From the NCBI RefSeq assembly GCF_014640295.1, contig NZ_BMGR01000004.1, positions 62,001-126,000 of the forward strand: a stretch of DNA of 64,000 nucleotides, written 5' to 3'. Position 1 is the stretch's first letter; every line of letters starts with the position of its first letter. Origin of the DNA: Paenibacillus abyssi. Lineage in GTDB: Bacteria; Bacillota; Bacilli; Paenibacillales; Paenibacillaceae. A model generated the notes under the pieces. That model had not been told where the DNA came from. It ran no database searches and saw only the letters and a list, made by a program, of their open reading frames with translations. The position numbers were made by a program, and so were the translations under genes. Shown piece by piece: positions 18,007 to 26,838 of this stretch.

Positions 18007-18912
18007 TTAGTCCTTCTCTGCGAATAGTCTCCAGCAGATCTTGGAAAGACCGTATACAATGATAAGCAGCACGACGGAAACCGCTGACGCATAACCCATA
18101 TCGTATCGGATAAAGCCGTAATCCTGGATGTGATTAATGATAACCTGGCCCGAATATTGCGGCGTCGGATTGGCTCCCGACAGCTGGACTCCGATATCGC
18201 CCGCCTGGAATGTGCCTACAACCGCCATAACCGCACCGAACAGCATCTGAGGCTTCATCGAAGGTATCGTAATGTACCATACCTCCTGCAGCCTGTTCTT
18301 AATGCCGTCGATATAACCGGCTTCATACTGCTCTTGGTTAATATTCAATATGCCAGCAAGCATCGCCAGAAAGCCTACCCCCATGCTGTTCCACAGCGTA
18401 ACCGCAATCATGATATACATCAGGTAATGCGGCGACTGCGTCCATTGAATCGGTTCGTTGATTACGCCAAGGCTTAACAGAAAGCTGTTCAGGTAACCTG
18501 CGGCATCACCGCTGAACACAACGAGCCAGACGACCGCCATCGCTACCGCTGCCGTCATGGAAGGCGAGTAAATGATTAATGTCAGCACCGACCTTGAACG
18601 TTTCGGTATTTGAGCGAGCAGCCAGGCCAGCCAAAACGATAAAATATATCCACCCGGTCCGACGATCAATGAAAACTTGAAGGTATTGGGAAGCACATAC
18701 ATCATGAATACATTATCCTGAGTCAACAGATTCACATAGTTTTTCAAGCCGATGAATTCAGGGGCCTGAACGGTGTTAAAGTACGTAAACGACAGATAGA
18801 TGGCCACAATAACAGGAATAACGATAAATAGTGTGAAGGTCAGCACGAACGGCCATACGAAAAACAGGGCCTCCAGCTCTCTGCGCATGTTTTTGCTCAT
18901 TGTCATTTTCAC
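18007..18912 (-). CDS. Carbohydrate ABC transporter permease, MalF type (first pair)
   Basis: 301 residues, six helices. The start is GTG 18912, overlapping the stop of the binding-protein gene by 4 nt (GTGA), with AGGTGAT upstream; in-frame ATGs at 18906 and 18900 are alternatives. EAA loop: [20 protein letters not shown] near residue 200. Overlap with the giant binding protein gene shows tight coupling, so these two surely work together. Confidence 0.92.
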   Translation of the reverse strand: MKMTMSKNMRRELEALFFVWPFVLTFTLFIVIPVIVAIYLSFTYFNTVQAPEFIGLKNYVNLLTQDNVFMMYVLPNTFKFSLIVGPGGYILSFWLAWLLAQIPKRSRSVLTLIIYSPSMTAAVAMAVVWLVVFSGDAAGYLNSFLLSLGVINEPIQWTQSPHYLMYIMIAVTLWNSMGVGFLAMLAGILNINQEQYEAGYIDGIKNRLQEVWYITIPSMKPQMLFGAVMAVVGTFQAGDIGVQLSGANPTPQYSGQVIINHIQDYGFIRYDMGYASAVSVVLLIIVYGLSKICWRLFAEKD

Positions 18913-21900
18913 TCGGTATCACCTCTTGCCCCTTTGACATCCTCAATCGTCGGCACTTTCAGCTTCTTGACCCCTTTGCCGTCCTGAACATAACCGAACT
19001 CCTCAAGCTTTTTCATGATTTCCCGGTTAGCCAGCACCACAGCGTCCTCGATCGCTTTTCTCGGGTTCTCGCCGTCGAACACGACCTTGTTCCATGCATT
19101 GCTAAGCTCCCTGTCCAGCATATAGTCGCCCGGGATATGTGGAATGTCCTTGAGCCATTTCCATTGCTCCAATATGATCTTTAGATCCTCCTCCGGCCAT
19201 GGCAGCTCGCTGAACGCTTCAAGGTTTGCGCTGTTCCAGCGATATGTCGGCCCGTAGATCGTTTCGACCAGATTGCCGAATTCAGCCTGGACCTCTTTAG
19301 AAGTCCACCATTTAACAAACTCCCACGCCTGCTGCTGTTTATCGCTGTCCTTAAACACGATGACGCCCTGTCCGGTACCCGGCGCCCAGCGGGTGATCTC
19401 GCCTTTGTCGTTGGCTATGCCGGGATATGGCGCGATTGCCCACGAGCCGCTTAGCTCCGGGGCGGCTGTCGTCAATTCCACATACGTATTGTAGTTCGAT
19501 ATGCCGATCGGTAAATGACCGTCCCTGAAATGATTGTAGAAATTCGGGATTTGCAGCGGCATATTGTAAACCGTGAAAATGTTCGTCATCAATTTGAAAC
19601 CTTCGAGCGCTTCATCGCTGTCCACCGCCGTTCTCGTGCCATCCTCTGCGAACAGCTCCCCACCCTGCTGATAAAAGAACGGTGTCGTCAGGTTGAATGA
19701 TTTCATGGCGCCCGCTTCTGCGAGCGGAACATAAAAATTCATGCCGTAGCGCTGCAGGCTCGGCAGCGTTGCCAATACATCGTCCCACGTCTGCGGAACA
19801 TCCAAGTTCAGCGCATCCAAGATGTCTTTGCGGTAATAAAGCACCCAGAAATTTTGCGTCTCCGGCAGTGCATAAACTCCGCCGTCAAACATGAACGGCA
19901 GCATGGCTCCCGGCGCAAAGCGGTCAACGACTTGCCCGTAATCCTCGAATTGGCTAAGATCGGAGAGCGCTCCCCTTAATGCAAACTCATAAGGAAATTT
20001 CTCGCTTACTCCCAGCGCCGCATCAGGCGATTTGCCGGATGCGTTGGCCAAAATGAGCTTTTGCTCGTTCGGCATGAGCGACAAGGAAACCTTGATTCCC
20101 GTCTTGGCCGTAAACTCCTGATTCGCCATTTGCTGCATCAGCATCACATATTGGCGGGGGCGATTAACCCAGATTTGCAGTGAATCCTCATCCGCAGGGC
20201 TAATTCGCGTGTAATCTGTCGTAAATGATGTAAAGAAATGACTGGACATGGCTGATACTTTTTGCCACCAGCCCGCCTTGGCCTTCGGCAGCTTTTTGTT
20301 GTTATACACATAAAATTTATCGATCTGGATCGGCTGCTGCGGCATCGTTAACAGCATATCCCCGAGCTTTTGTGTTACGGAGCCCGAGCCTTGCGAGATT
20401 TGATCGAACCTTACGGGAATCGTCGACGGGTTATCAGCCAACCTCTCCAACTGCTCCGCCCCGATTAGAAGGTTTCTTGCTTCATCCGGATTGCGGCCGC
20501 TTAGTTCGCGCAGATATTCATACTCCCCGCGCATTTTCCCGGCAATCCCGTTCAACGTATCGGCGATATCCGGCATTTGCTCGGTAATGTCCCAATCCCG
20601 GTACACATCCTGCGTATTGCCCGTTGCCATTTTGATCTCAAGATTGAGCACATTAAGCTCTTCCATAACTTCTCTTACCGTTTGAATAACCCGTTGGTAC
20701 GGGGACGGATCGGCAATCAGCGTCAGCTGATGCGCTCCCTCAGTAAAATAAAATTTGTATGGCTTGCCTTCAGCATCCGAGATCACTTCATTCGCCCAGT
20801 CGGACGCGTAGGGGAATGCATAAGCCGATACTTCCTGAAACGGAACCTTTCCGTCGATCAGCAGCTTGCGGAATACAGGCATGTTAATTTTGAAATACTG
20901 CGTATATTTGAAAGCCAACTGATAATATCCGGTTTTCTCCACATGGATGTTCCATGTGACGTTTTGTCCGCCATGCTTCCAGCTGTCTCCGCCGAGTGTG
21001 TTCAGCGAGATAAGTGAGCCGCGATTAGGCGTTACGTTGGCATCGCCGCTGGCCATCGCTTGAATGTAGGAATCTGACTTCAGGTCAGCTTTCTCCGCCT
21101 CGAAGGTATGAATGGCTTCGATCTCTTCTGAAACCGCATTATTGCTTTGCAAGTATACTTCGTAGGCCGGCAGATCCTCCGGCGATTCTACGCTGATCCG
21201 TCCAACCAGCATCGCTTCTCTCAAATAATGCAGTTTAATATGGTTGCTGCCTTTCTTCAGGCGGAACTTGAGCGGCTCATTGTTCAGGTAACTTGCATCT
21301 GAGATGTGCGTGCTCTGCCACTTCTGTACCTCGACTTGCTTGGAGAAGACCTCATTGCCGAGCTCATCCTGTTGAAATTGCTCAGATTCATTGGTCCAGA
21401 GCCGCGGAAATACAATCCTTCTGCTCTCGAAATACGGATATTCATTATTAATTTGAATGCCTCTTTCGGCTGGCGTAATCTTGCCCGCGAGAGCAAAATA
21501 ATCTATTTTAATCTGGTAAAGCCCGTCGTTAGGAACATTTACCGTGAAATTGATTTCTGGAGTCAGATCATTCCACAATACAACTTGCTCATCATATCCG
21601 TTCGACTGCGATACTGGTATTAATGGGGCTTTCTTGGTGCCCGCATACAATTGGGCAGGATGAATAACCGCTTGAAACGATTGCGAATCGGAAACCCCTT
21701 CTTGCTCCCACTGCTGCTTCACTTGCAAATAGTAGTCCTCAGTCACTCTTTGGCCGAGCGCCCGTGCACTTTCATTCGCCTCCGATTTCTGTCCGTTTTG
21801 TTCGTTGCTTTGATCGGAATTGCCGGCGTTGTCTTTCTTAAACAAGCTGTCCAGTAAATTCTTCGTGCCACCGTCCGAATTGGCCCAGACATGCTGTGAT

Positions 21901-21968
21901 TGAGAGGTTGTGAAACTTGCCAACAGCATACAAAAGATAAGCAATAATGCCGGCGCTTTACGCTTCAT
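18909..21968 (-). CDS. Giant extracellular solute-binding protein with N-terminal carbohydrate-binding-like modules
   Basis: About 1019 residues; ATG 21968 is preferred (GAGGAG 11 nt upstream) over 22013. A Sec-type signal (residues 1-31, ending VWA) has no lipobox Cys, unlike the neighbouring binding protein. Residues about 90-270 and 295-445 are two beta-sandwich regions; the second begins [10 protein letters not shown] and contains [19 protein letters not shown], resembling CBM6/CBM35-type modules. Residues about 590-1000 form a family 1 sugar-binding lobe pair ([68 protein letters not shown]). Normal sugar-binding proteins have about 420-500 residues, so this is double length. It probably captures polymer or long oligosaccharide for the overlapping permease pair. 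How it is held at the surface is unclear. Confidence 0.85.
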   Translation of the reverse strand: MKRKAPALLLIFCMLLASFTTSQSQHVWANSDGGTKNLLDSLFKKDNAGNSDQSNEQNGQKSEANESARALGQRVTEDYYLQVKQQWEQEGVSDSQSFQAVIHPAQLYAGTKKAPLIPVSQSNGYDEQVVLWNDLTPEINFTVNVPNDGLYQIKIDYFALAGKITPAERGIQINNEYPYFESRRIVFPRLWTNESEQFQQDELGNEVFSKQVEVQKWQSTHISDASYLNNEPLKFRLKKGSNHIKLHYLREAMLVGRISVESPEDLPAYEVYLQSNNAVSEEIEAIHTFEAEKADLKSDSYIQAMASGDANVTPNRGSLISLNTLGGDSWKHGGQNVTWNIHVEKTGYYQLAFKYTQYFKINMPVFRKLLIDGKVPFQEVSAYAFPYASDWANEVISDAEGKPYKFYFTEGAHQLTLIADPSPYQRVIQTVREVMEELNVLNLEIKMATGNTQDVYRDWDITEQMPDIADTLNGIAGKMRGEYEYLRELSGRNPDEARNLLIGAEQLERLADNPSTIPVRFDQISQGSGSVTQKLGDMLLTMPQQPIQIDKFYVYNNKKLPKAKAGWWQKVSAMSSHFFTSFTTDYTRISPADEDSLQIWVNRPRQYVMLMQQMANQEFTAKTGIKVSLSLMPNEQKLILANASGKSPDAALGVSEKFPYEFALRGALSDLSQFEDYGQVVDRFAPGAMLPFMFDGGVYALPETQNFWVLYYRKDILDALNLDVPQTWDDVLATLPSLQRYGMNFYVPLAEAGAMKSFNLTTPFFYQQGGELFAEDGTRTAVDSDEALEGFKLMTNIFTVYNMPLQIPNFYNHFRDGHLPIGISNYNTYVELTTAAPELSGSWAIAPYPGIANDKGEITRWAPGTGQGVIVFKDSDKQQQAWEFVKWWTSKEVQAEFGNLVETIYGPTYRWNSANLEAFSELPWPEEDLKIILEQWKWLKDIPHIPGDYMLDRELSNAWNKVVFDGENPRKAIEDAVVLANREIMKKLEEFGYVQDGKGVKKLKVPTIEDVKGARGDTE

Positions 21969-22022
21969 ATTTTTTTCTCCTCTTCGAGGTAAATAATCAA
22001 AAGCCAATATCAATACAGCGGC

Positions 22023-22093
22023 GGGGGTCTCCGGTTCCGTCGCGGATACCCCACACCCCTATTTGTTCTCTTCCTCTGAAGAGAGGAGAGAAC
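22023..22093 (-). promoter_or_regulatory. Two hairpins between the binding-protein genes (attenuation or mRNA stabilisation)
   Basis: One imperfect stem pairs GGGGT.TCCG with CGGA.ACCCC (22025-22052); a second pairs GTTCTCTTCCTCT with AGAGGAGAGAAC with one bulge (22065-22093). Neither is followed by a T run on the minus strand, so full termination is unlikely. Such hairpins after a binding-protein gene commonly raise its level relative to downstream permeases. Confidence 0.5.
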
Positions 22094-22126
22094 CATTTTA
22101 AAGATTATAAGAGCAAAAGCAAAAGA

Positions 22127-23521
22127 TTATTGTACTGCATTGAGTTGGTCTAAGGCTGTTTTGTACGCATCGTTCATACGTTTCTCCAGATCCGGAGCGA
22201 CGTCTTCGAGCTTGGCTTGGCGCTCGTCGATTTGCTTGAAGGTTTCATGGTAGATGCCTAATCCATCAATGTAACCTGGCAGCCACTTGATCGGATCGGC
22301 AAACCCTTCCGGAATCATCGCAATAAGGTCTTGCATGCCTGCCGGCATATCTTCTCTGCCCAAGTAAGCGTTCCATACTTCTTCATCATTGATGAGCGGG
22401 ATGGTGCCAAGCGGCCATTCCGGCTTCATTCTCTCCATCCAGCCTTCTTTGGAGTAAGTCAGCCATTTTACAAATTCAAATGCCTCTTCTTTATGCTGGG
22501 AGCTCTTTGTAATGCCGACATAGTCTGTAATGAGCGGAATTCTTTGCCCATCATCACCTGGCAGCGGTCTGATATCCCATTTGAACTTCGCGTCTTGGAT
22601 GCTTCCGTTTATTAACCATGTTCCGTCGTACTGCATGCCGATCTTGCCGAGCATCCAAGGGTTCTTATCCTTGCCATACCATTGCTCTTTTTCTTCCTGT
22701 TTGTAGATATCCAGGGAAACCTTATCGGAATAAAGCAGCTCATCGATATAAGTAACTGCCTCTTTAAAGGCCGGGCTTGTGAAGTTGAATTTCTCGCCAT
22801 CCCATGTATTCCATCCCAGTGACGGATCGAATGCAGAGCTTAACGTTTCACGCATCCCTTTAAGATTGGCCATGCCAAATTGATTATCGTTGTACTTTGT
22901 CAATGCGACAGCGGCTTCACGCATGTCGTCCACTGTCCAGTTTGCCGGCGGCACCGGAATGTTCTCTTTTTCGAACAGATCCAAATTCAGAAACACGCCA
23001 AACATCAAAAGCGTATGCGGAAGCGCGTACTGCTTGCCATTGTAGTTGGCTGTGTCATCCAGGTTTTTAAAGGTATTGCCCGCTTGGAAATCCGGGTCCG
23101 CTGCCAAGTATGGAGCCAGATCCTCCAGCCATCCGTTGGCGGCAGCCACCGGTACGCCGAACGTCCATGTTACGTCCGGAAGCTGACCTGCAGCCGCGAC
23201 AGCAGCCAATTTCTCATTCCATGGCCAAGTAACGGCCGGGTCAGTCTCGATCTTAATGTGCGGATGCGTCGCTTCGAATGCCTCGATAATTTGCTTGGCC
23301 TCTTCTTCACCCATCCATGTGCCCCATTTGAGTGTTACCGTTTCTTTTGGAGCCTCGGCCTGCTCATTCGTTTGATTCGTTGCGCCTTCAGCATCAGGTG
23401 TGGAGGCAGGCGCTTGATTTTGATTACTGCTTCCGGCATTGCCATTTCCGCTGCTGCAGCCGGCAAGCACAAGGGTCAGACTCATTACTACCACCAGTAT
23501 CAATGTGAATGTCTTTCTCAT
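22127..23521 (-). CDS. Sugar ABC transporter solute-binding lipoprotein
   Basis: 464 residues from ATG 23521 (AAGGAG 12 nt upstream; signal peptide starts exactly here, while the in-frame ORF to 23635 adds a non-signal tail). Signal peptide ends VLAGC, lipid-modified Cys at 22, followed by a Ser/Asn/Gln-rich linker. Mature part is a family 1 extracellular sugar-binding protein: LKWGTWMGEEEAKQIIEAFE, PDVTWTFGVPVAAANGW, YALPHTLLMFGVFLNLDLFE, SQHKEEAFEFVKWLTYSKEG. It is the first transport gene after a control region with two GAAACGTTTC operators. Its partner may be either downstream permease pair. Confidence 0.92.
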   Translation of the reverse strand: MRKTFTLILVVVMSLTLVLAGCSSGNGNAGSSNQNQAPASTPDAEGATNQTNEQAEAPKETVTLKWGTWMGEEEAKQIIEAFEATHPHIKIETDPAVTWPWNEKLAAVAAAGQLPDVTWTFGVPVAAANGWLEDLAPYLAADPDFQAGNTFKNLDDTANYNGKQYALPHTLLMFGVFLNLDLFEKENIPVPPANWTVDDMREAAVALTKYNDNQFGMANLKGMRETLSSAFDPSLGWNTWDGEKFNFTSPAFKEAVTYIDELLYSDKVSLDIYKQEEKEQWYGKDKNPWMLGKIGMQYDGTWLINGSIQDAKFKWDIRPLPGDDGQRIPLITDYVGITKSSQHKEEAFEFVKWLTYSKEGWMERMKPEWPLGTIPLINDEEVWNAYLGREDMPAGMQDLIAMIPEGFADPIKWLPGYIDGLGIYHETFKQIDERQAKLEDVAPDLEKRMNDAYKTALDQLNAVQ

Positions 23522-23673
23522 TTTCGCATCGAGCTCCTTTTTATTCATTTCTAAATGAGTTTCTTTCTCTTTTCCCGCTTGCTTGTCCATAACCCGCCTG
23601 ATGTGATGAATGCGTTTACATTTACTTTTTGGCAAATCACCTCCCTAGCGTAATGGGACCGACCGAAAATATA

Positions 23674-23683
23674 GAAACGTTTC
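23674..23683. promoter_or_regulatory. GAAACGTTTC operator, proximal site before the binding-protein gene
   Basis: Perfect 10-bp palindrome 153 nt upstream of the ATG at 23521, same core as the sites at 7164, 23802, 25938 and 26025. Confidence 0.75.
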
Positions 23684-23801
23684 GATTATTGATTACAATA
23701 AGTTAATTCTTAGCTAATAAAATGATAGTTTTACACTTTTATTGGCTGTTTATCATTCTATTTTACAAAAGAAAACCCTTTCATATTTTATCTTCATTAT
23801 C

Positions 23802-23811
23802 GAAACGTTTC
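23802..23811. promoter_or_regulatory. GAAACGTTTC operator, distal site before the binding-protein gene
   Basis: Perfect palindrome, flanked TATCGAAACGTTTCACTTA. The pair at 23674/23802 is spaced so that a tetrameric LacI-type repressor could loop the DNA; that is inference. Confidence 0.75.
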
Positions 23812-23883
23812 ACTTAATACTTAAAATTTACCATATGAGACGATGAAAATCAATCGTTTTTTAACGGCTTCAATTGTCCATCA

Positions 23884-25011
23884 TCAAGTCAGTTGAAGGG
23901 ATAAGGATTGGGACATTGAAACAACTTCGTCTGAGGTCACTTCCCTCTCTAGATGTTGCGAGATGTAGATCCCTTCACTGATCAGCATCGTTTGCAATGC
24001 AATCTCCGCCGTTGGCAGCAGTTCTACCCTTCCTTGAAGGGCTGCAATCCAGTGATGCTGGGAAGAATCATAGGCATCCCTATTGTCCCTCAGATTGTGC
24101 CAGCGATAATCCATCGCATCCAGATTAAACGTGCTGTCCATTTCCATATCACACAGGTTCGTATGATAGCTCATCGGTATCCGCCTGCCTTGTGCATATC
24201 CTGGAAGCCTGATCCCGCCATTTGAACCGACAATGCTGCTGCCTTCAAATTCATTCAGATGAATCGCCCATGATTCGATGATATCTAATGTTAATCCATC
24301 CTCGAACCGGACAAAACCGACGCCCATCTCTTCTACGTCAAAACCTGAGATGCCGTTTCTCCGTTCGTCAATCTCCATCTCCTGATATGTACTGCCCGTA
24401 ATGGTTTTGACCTTGGGAGTGCCCAGCAAATATAACATTTGCGAGATATTGTAGACTCCCATATCAAACAATGCGCCGCCCCCGGCCGTTTCTTTTCGCG
24501 TGAAAAACTGCGTACCATAACCGTCAACGTAAGGGCGTCCACGGCGCCGGTAACCGGTTGAACGCGCATGATACAGTCTGCCGAGCTTTCCTTCGTCGAT
24601 CAATGTTTTCGCCGCTATTGTTTCTTTGTGGTAAAGAAAGCTTAACTGGATATGCAGCTTCTTTCCGTATAACTCCGCTGCCTCCAGCATGGATTTGCCG
24701 TCTATATACGAACCGGCAATCGGTTTTTCGCAATAGACATGCTTTCCAGCCTTCAAAGCTTCGATCGTCACCGGTGCGTGGGCGTTATTATGCAAACACA
24801 CATCGACCGCATCAATGTCATCCCGCTTGAGCAGCTCTTGAAAGCTGGTGTACGTATGCGGAATATTATATTTTTCGGCAACGCTTTTAAGCTCGGCTTC
24901 ATTAAGGTCGGCTGCCGCCACCACCTCGGCACCTTCTATTTTCGCGTAATAATCCAAATGGGCTTTACCGATGATCCCGACGCCGATAATTCCGATTCTG
25001 ATCTTATCCAT
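23884..25011 (-). CDS. Gfo/Idh/MocA-family sugar oxidoreductase
   Basis: 375 residues, ATG 25011 behind GAGGGA. Rossmann start KIRIGIIGVGIIGKAH; family signature AGKHVYCEKPIAG; substrate domain with GGGALFDMGVYNISQMLYLL. Full family length. It lies 14 nt after the sugar isomerase gene and shares the operator-bracketed promoter upstream of it. Pairing of such an oxidoreductase with a TIM-barrel isomerase is known in myo-inositol-like and 3-keto-glycoside pathways; which applies here is not visible. Confidence 0.9.
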   Translation of the reverse strand: MDKIRIGIIGVGIIGKAHLDYYAKIEGAEVVAAADLNEAELKSVAEKYNIPHTYTSFQELLKRDDIDAVDVCLHNNAHAPVTIEALKAGKHVYCEKPIAGSYIDGKSMLEAAELYGKKLHIQLSFLYHKETIAAKTLIDEGKLGRLYHARSTGYRRRGRPYVDGYGTQFFTRKETAGGGALFDMGVYNISQMLYLLGTPKVKTITGSTYQEMEIDERRNGISGFDVEEMGVGFVRFEDGLTLDIIESWAIHLNEFEGSSIVGSNGGIRLPGYAQGRRIPMSYHTNLCDMEMDSTFNLDAMDYRWHNLRDNRDAYDSSQHHWIAALQGRVELLPTAEIALQTMLISEGIYISQHLEREVTSDEVVSMSQSLSLQLT

Positions 25012-25025
25012 GACCGATCCCTCCG

Positions 25026-25796
25026 TTAATTCGCTTTGTTCGTTAAGTGTGTTAAAATGCGCCTAATATTGGCAAGCTGCCATTCGGCTTCCACGTATTC
25101 ATTCTTGCCCGAATGATGCTCCACACTGAAGTGGCCCTTATATCCCGCATCGATCAGATGGTTAATCTTTTCCTCATATCGCGGCAGCACCCATGCGGCA
25201 AAATGAGTGTGGAAGGCATACTGCGCGCAAAGGCGGTCTCCGTTTTCTTTGTCCACATCCCAATTCTCCAGATGCAGTAATATTCCAAATGCCGGACTGT
25301 CTACCGCTTCCACCAGTTTTTTGATATTCTCGGGAACACGTGAGGTACCCCAATGATTTTCCGGACCTACCCTGTAACCGCCCTCTTCAGCACGGTGCGC
25401 ATATTCTTTGTACCTTTTCACGGTGTACTCAAACTGCTCATCCGACATGTCCAGATCATGGCCGCCCATGTCGATCCGGACGGTCTGCGCCTCCAAAACT
25501 TCAGCGGCACGCAAGTTCGTTAGCGCGTGCTGATAATTTTTCTCCCTCAACTCAGGTTCCTGTTCCCATACATGCGCACCGTCTACACAAAGATTTGCCA
25601 GATGGATTTCCTTCTGGTCCATATGCTTCTTGATCTTACGCAGGTACTCTTCGTCATAAGAAGCCAACATAATATTCCAGATATCAGCTCCATTAACATG
25701 ATACCGATATTTCAAGCTTTCCAGATAACCGAACAGATCAATTTCCTGCTGATTAAACATCCCGTGAAAAGAATAAGACGCGATAGAAATATTCAT
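25026..25796 (-). CDS. Sugar phosphate isomerase/epimerase-like TIM-barrel protein
   Basis: 256 residues. ATG 25796 is chosen: AAGGAG lies 8 nt upstream and the first beta strand NISIASYSFHGMF begins there; the longer in-frame start at 25949 would put coding sequence across an operator. AP-endonuclease-2-type TIM barrel: likely metal ligands are Glu in VGPENHWG, the His pair in YAFHTHFA and Glu in HFSVEHHSG. Relatives isomerise sugars or keto-sugars, or cleave 3-keto-glycosides by elimination. It is the first gene of the carbohydrate locus, directly followed by an oxidoreductase. Confidence 0.87.
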   Translation of the reverse strand: MNISIASYSFHGMFNQQEIDLFGYLESLKYRYHVNGADIWNIMLASYDEEYLRKIKKHMDQKEIHLANLCVDGAHVWEQEPELREKNYQHALTNLRAAEVLEAQTVRIDMGGHDLDMSDEQFEYTVKRYKEYAHRAEEGGYRVGPENHWGTSRVPENIKKLVEAVDSPAFGILLHLENWDVDKENGDRLCAQYAFHTHFAAWVLPRYEEKINHLIDAGYKGHFSVEHHSGKNEYVEAEWQLANIRRILTHLTNKAN

Positions 25797-25937
25797 GTTT
25801 CCACTCCTTAAGTTATAGATGTGCTGAAATATATAATCGATCGGTTCCCCTTGCTCACCTCCTTCAAAGTCATGATAGGTTGCCGGATCAGCGCCGGACA
25901 TGTAAGCGTCTTCATTCTTTTCGTTAACAAAATAATC

Positions 25938-25947
25938 GAAACGTTTC
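25938..25947. promoter_or_regulatory. GAAACGTTTC operator downstream of the isomerase promoter
   Basis: Perfect palindrome between the predicted promoter (25975-26003) and the isomerase start, placed to block elongation or loop with the site at 26025. Confidence 0.75.
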
Positions 25948-25974
25948 ACTAATGAGTTAAAAAATGAATGTAGA

Positions 25975-26003
25975 ATTATAATATTATCTGCTATTAGTTA
26001 TCA
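25975..26003 (-). promoter_or_regulatory. Sigma-A-like promoter of the isomerase-oxidoreductase operon
   Basis: On the minus strand TGATAA, a 17-nt spacer and a perfect TATAAT. It is bracketed by operators at 25938-25947 and 26025-26034, the arrangement expected for tight LacI-type repression. The remaining part of 25797-26186 holds no gene. Confidence 0.6.
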
Positions 26004-26024
26004 GAAATCATTTACATTTTTTTC

Positions 26025-26034
26025 GAAACGTTTC
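26025..26034. promoter_or_regulatory. GAAACGTTTC operator upstream of the isomerase promoter
   Basis: Perfect palindrome 87 bp from the site at 25938, on the other side of the predicted promoter. Confidence 0.75.
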
Positions 26035-26137
26035 TCCTTCAATATATCATCGTCTCCATAGGTTGTAAACCCTTTCTTTAACATTAATTACCGGCTGCCG
26101 CAGCTTAGTCGGAGCAGTGTCAAATGGGCGAATCAGA

Positions 26138-26145
26138 CATACAAT
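26138..26145 (+). promoter_or_regulatory. CATACAAT, possible sigma-E-type -10 element
   Basis: Matches the sporulation sigma-E -10 pattern CATACAnT, 30 nt before the ribosome site of the first spore-cluster gene. A convincing -35 at the right distance is not seen. Confidence 0.3.
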
Positions 26146-26186
26146 GTAACAGGCATTAGCAAAGTAAAAGAAAGGAGCTGAACCGT

Positions 26187-26720
26187 TTGGATAATCAGCA
26201 GCAACCGATGTTCGACTGGGATGAATTCGGGAAATATATGAGAAAGCAATTCCCTTTTATAGCTGACCAACCTTGGCTGGAAATCACCGGGACCGGGAAA
26301 AACAAGGAGCCCCAACACGCGATGATCGACTGGGATGAATTTGGAAAGTATATGAAAAAACAAATCCCTTTTATGGATCATAACTCTTCCTGGCTCGGCA
26401 TTTCCGGACAAAATTCCAGCTCTTCTCCTAGCTTTAACCCATTTGCACCGGCTGGTCTCGATTATGAGATGTTTGAAACCCATCGTAGTATTTATATCCA
26501 ATGCCAGATTCCAAAGAATATCTCCCCGAATGACCTAAAATTTTATGCTGCAAAACGAAAATTAAAGATCGAGTATTCAGGAATAACGGAGGAAATTCAA
26601 TTGAAATATGATGTCAACCCCAACCGCTCAACAGCCAGGATAAAAGATGGAATACTGGAAATTCGCATGCCGAAATTAAGTGAAAATCAACCCTTTCAAG
26701 AAATTTCGATCCGGGAATAA
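26187..26720 (+). CDS. Alpha-crystallin/Hsp20-domain protein with duplicated N-terminal motif (spore-associated)
   Basis: 177 residues from TTG 26187 behind AAAGGAG. The N-terminal third contains a motif twice, at about 9-25 and 46-63: FDWDEFGKYMRKQFPF and IDWDEFGKYMKKQIPF. A Ser/Asn/Pro linker follows, and residues about 90-177 are a CS/alpha-crystallin sandwich (IYIQCQIPKNISPNDLKFYA, GILEIRMPKLSEN). Small heat-shock-like proteins of this type (CotM, CotP, GerT in Bacillus) are coat or germination proteins. It opens a plus-strand cluster of GerP-family genes, supporting a spore role. A terminator follows at once. Confidence 0.75.
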   Translation: MDNQQQPMFDWDEFGKYMRKQFPFIADQPWLEITGTGKNKEPQHAMIDWDEFGKYMKKQIPFMDHNSSWLGISGQNSSSSPSFNPFAPAGLDYEMFETHRSIYIQCQIPKNISPNDLKFYAAKRKLKIEYSGITEEIQLKYDVNPNRSTARIKDGILEIRMPKLSENQPFQEISIRE

Positions 26721-26748
26721 AGGTTAAACACTAAAATATCCATCGATG

Positions 26749-26772
26749 AAGGCAGAGAATCTGCCTTTTTTC
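26749..26772 (+). terminator. Intrinsic terminator after the first Hsp20-like gene
   Basis: Stem AAGGCAGA/TCTGCCTT with a 3-nt loop and a run of six T. Confidence 0.9.
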
Positions 26773-26838
26773 TGTTTTGATCAGGATCCTGTAACATATA
26801 GATATAAATGAGGTTTATCTGTGAGAAAGCGGTGATGA

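Larger units (their letters stand above)
23522..23883 (-). promoter_or_regulatory. A/T-rich control region of the transport operon
   Basis: No gene is seen in this 362-nt interval. It separates the oxidoreductase at 23884 from the binding-protein gene and contains two identical operator palindromes 128 bp apart, with very A/T-rich sequence between and around them. A TTGTAA element on the minus strand just upstream of the proximal operator could be a -35 box with the operator in the spacer, but no convincing -10 fixes it. Confidence 0.55.

Noticed and set aside
25026-25949. 307-codon reading of the isomerase gene
   Set aside because: It would place coding sequence over an operator; AAGGAG and the first beta strand fix the start at 25796.
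7164-26034. GAAACGTTTC sites as CcpA cre boxes
   Set aside because: The cre consensus is 14 bp with two more central bases (TGWAARCGYTWNCW); these are 10-12 bp palindromes confined to one locus with its own LacI protein.
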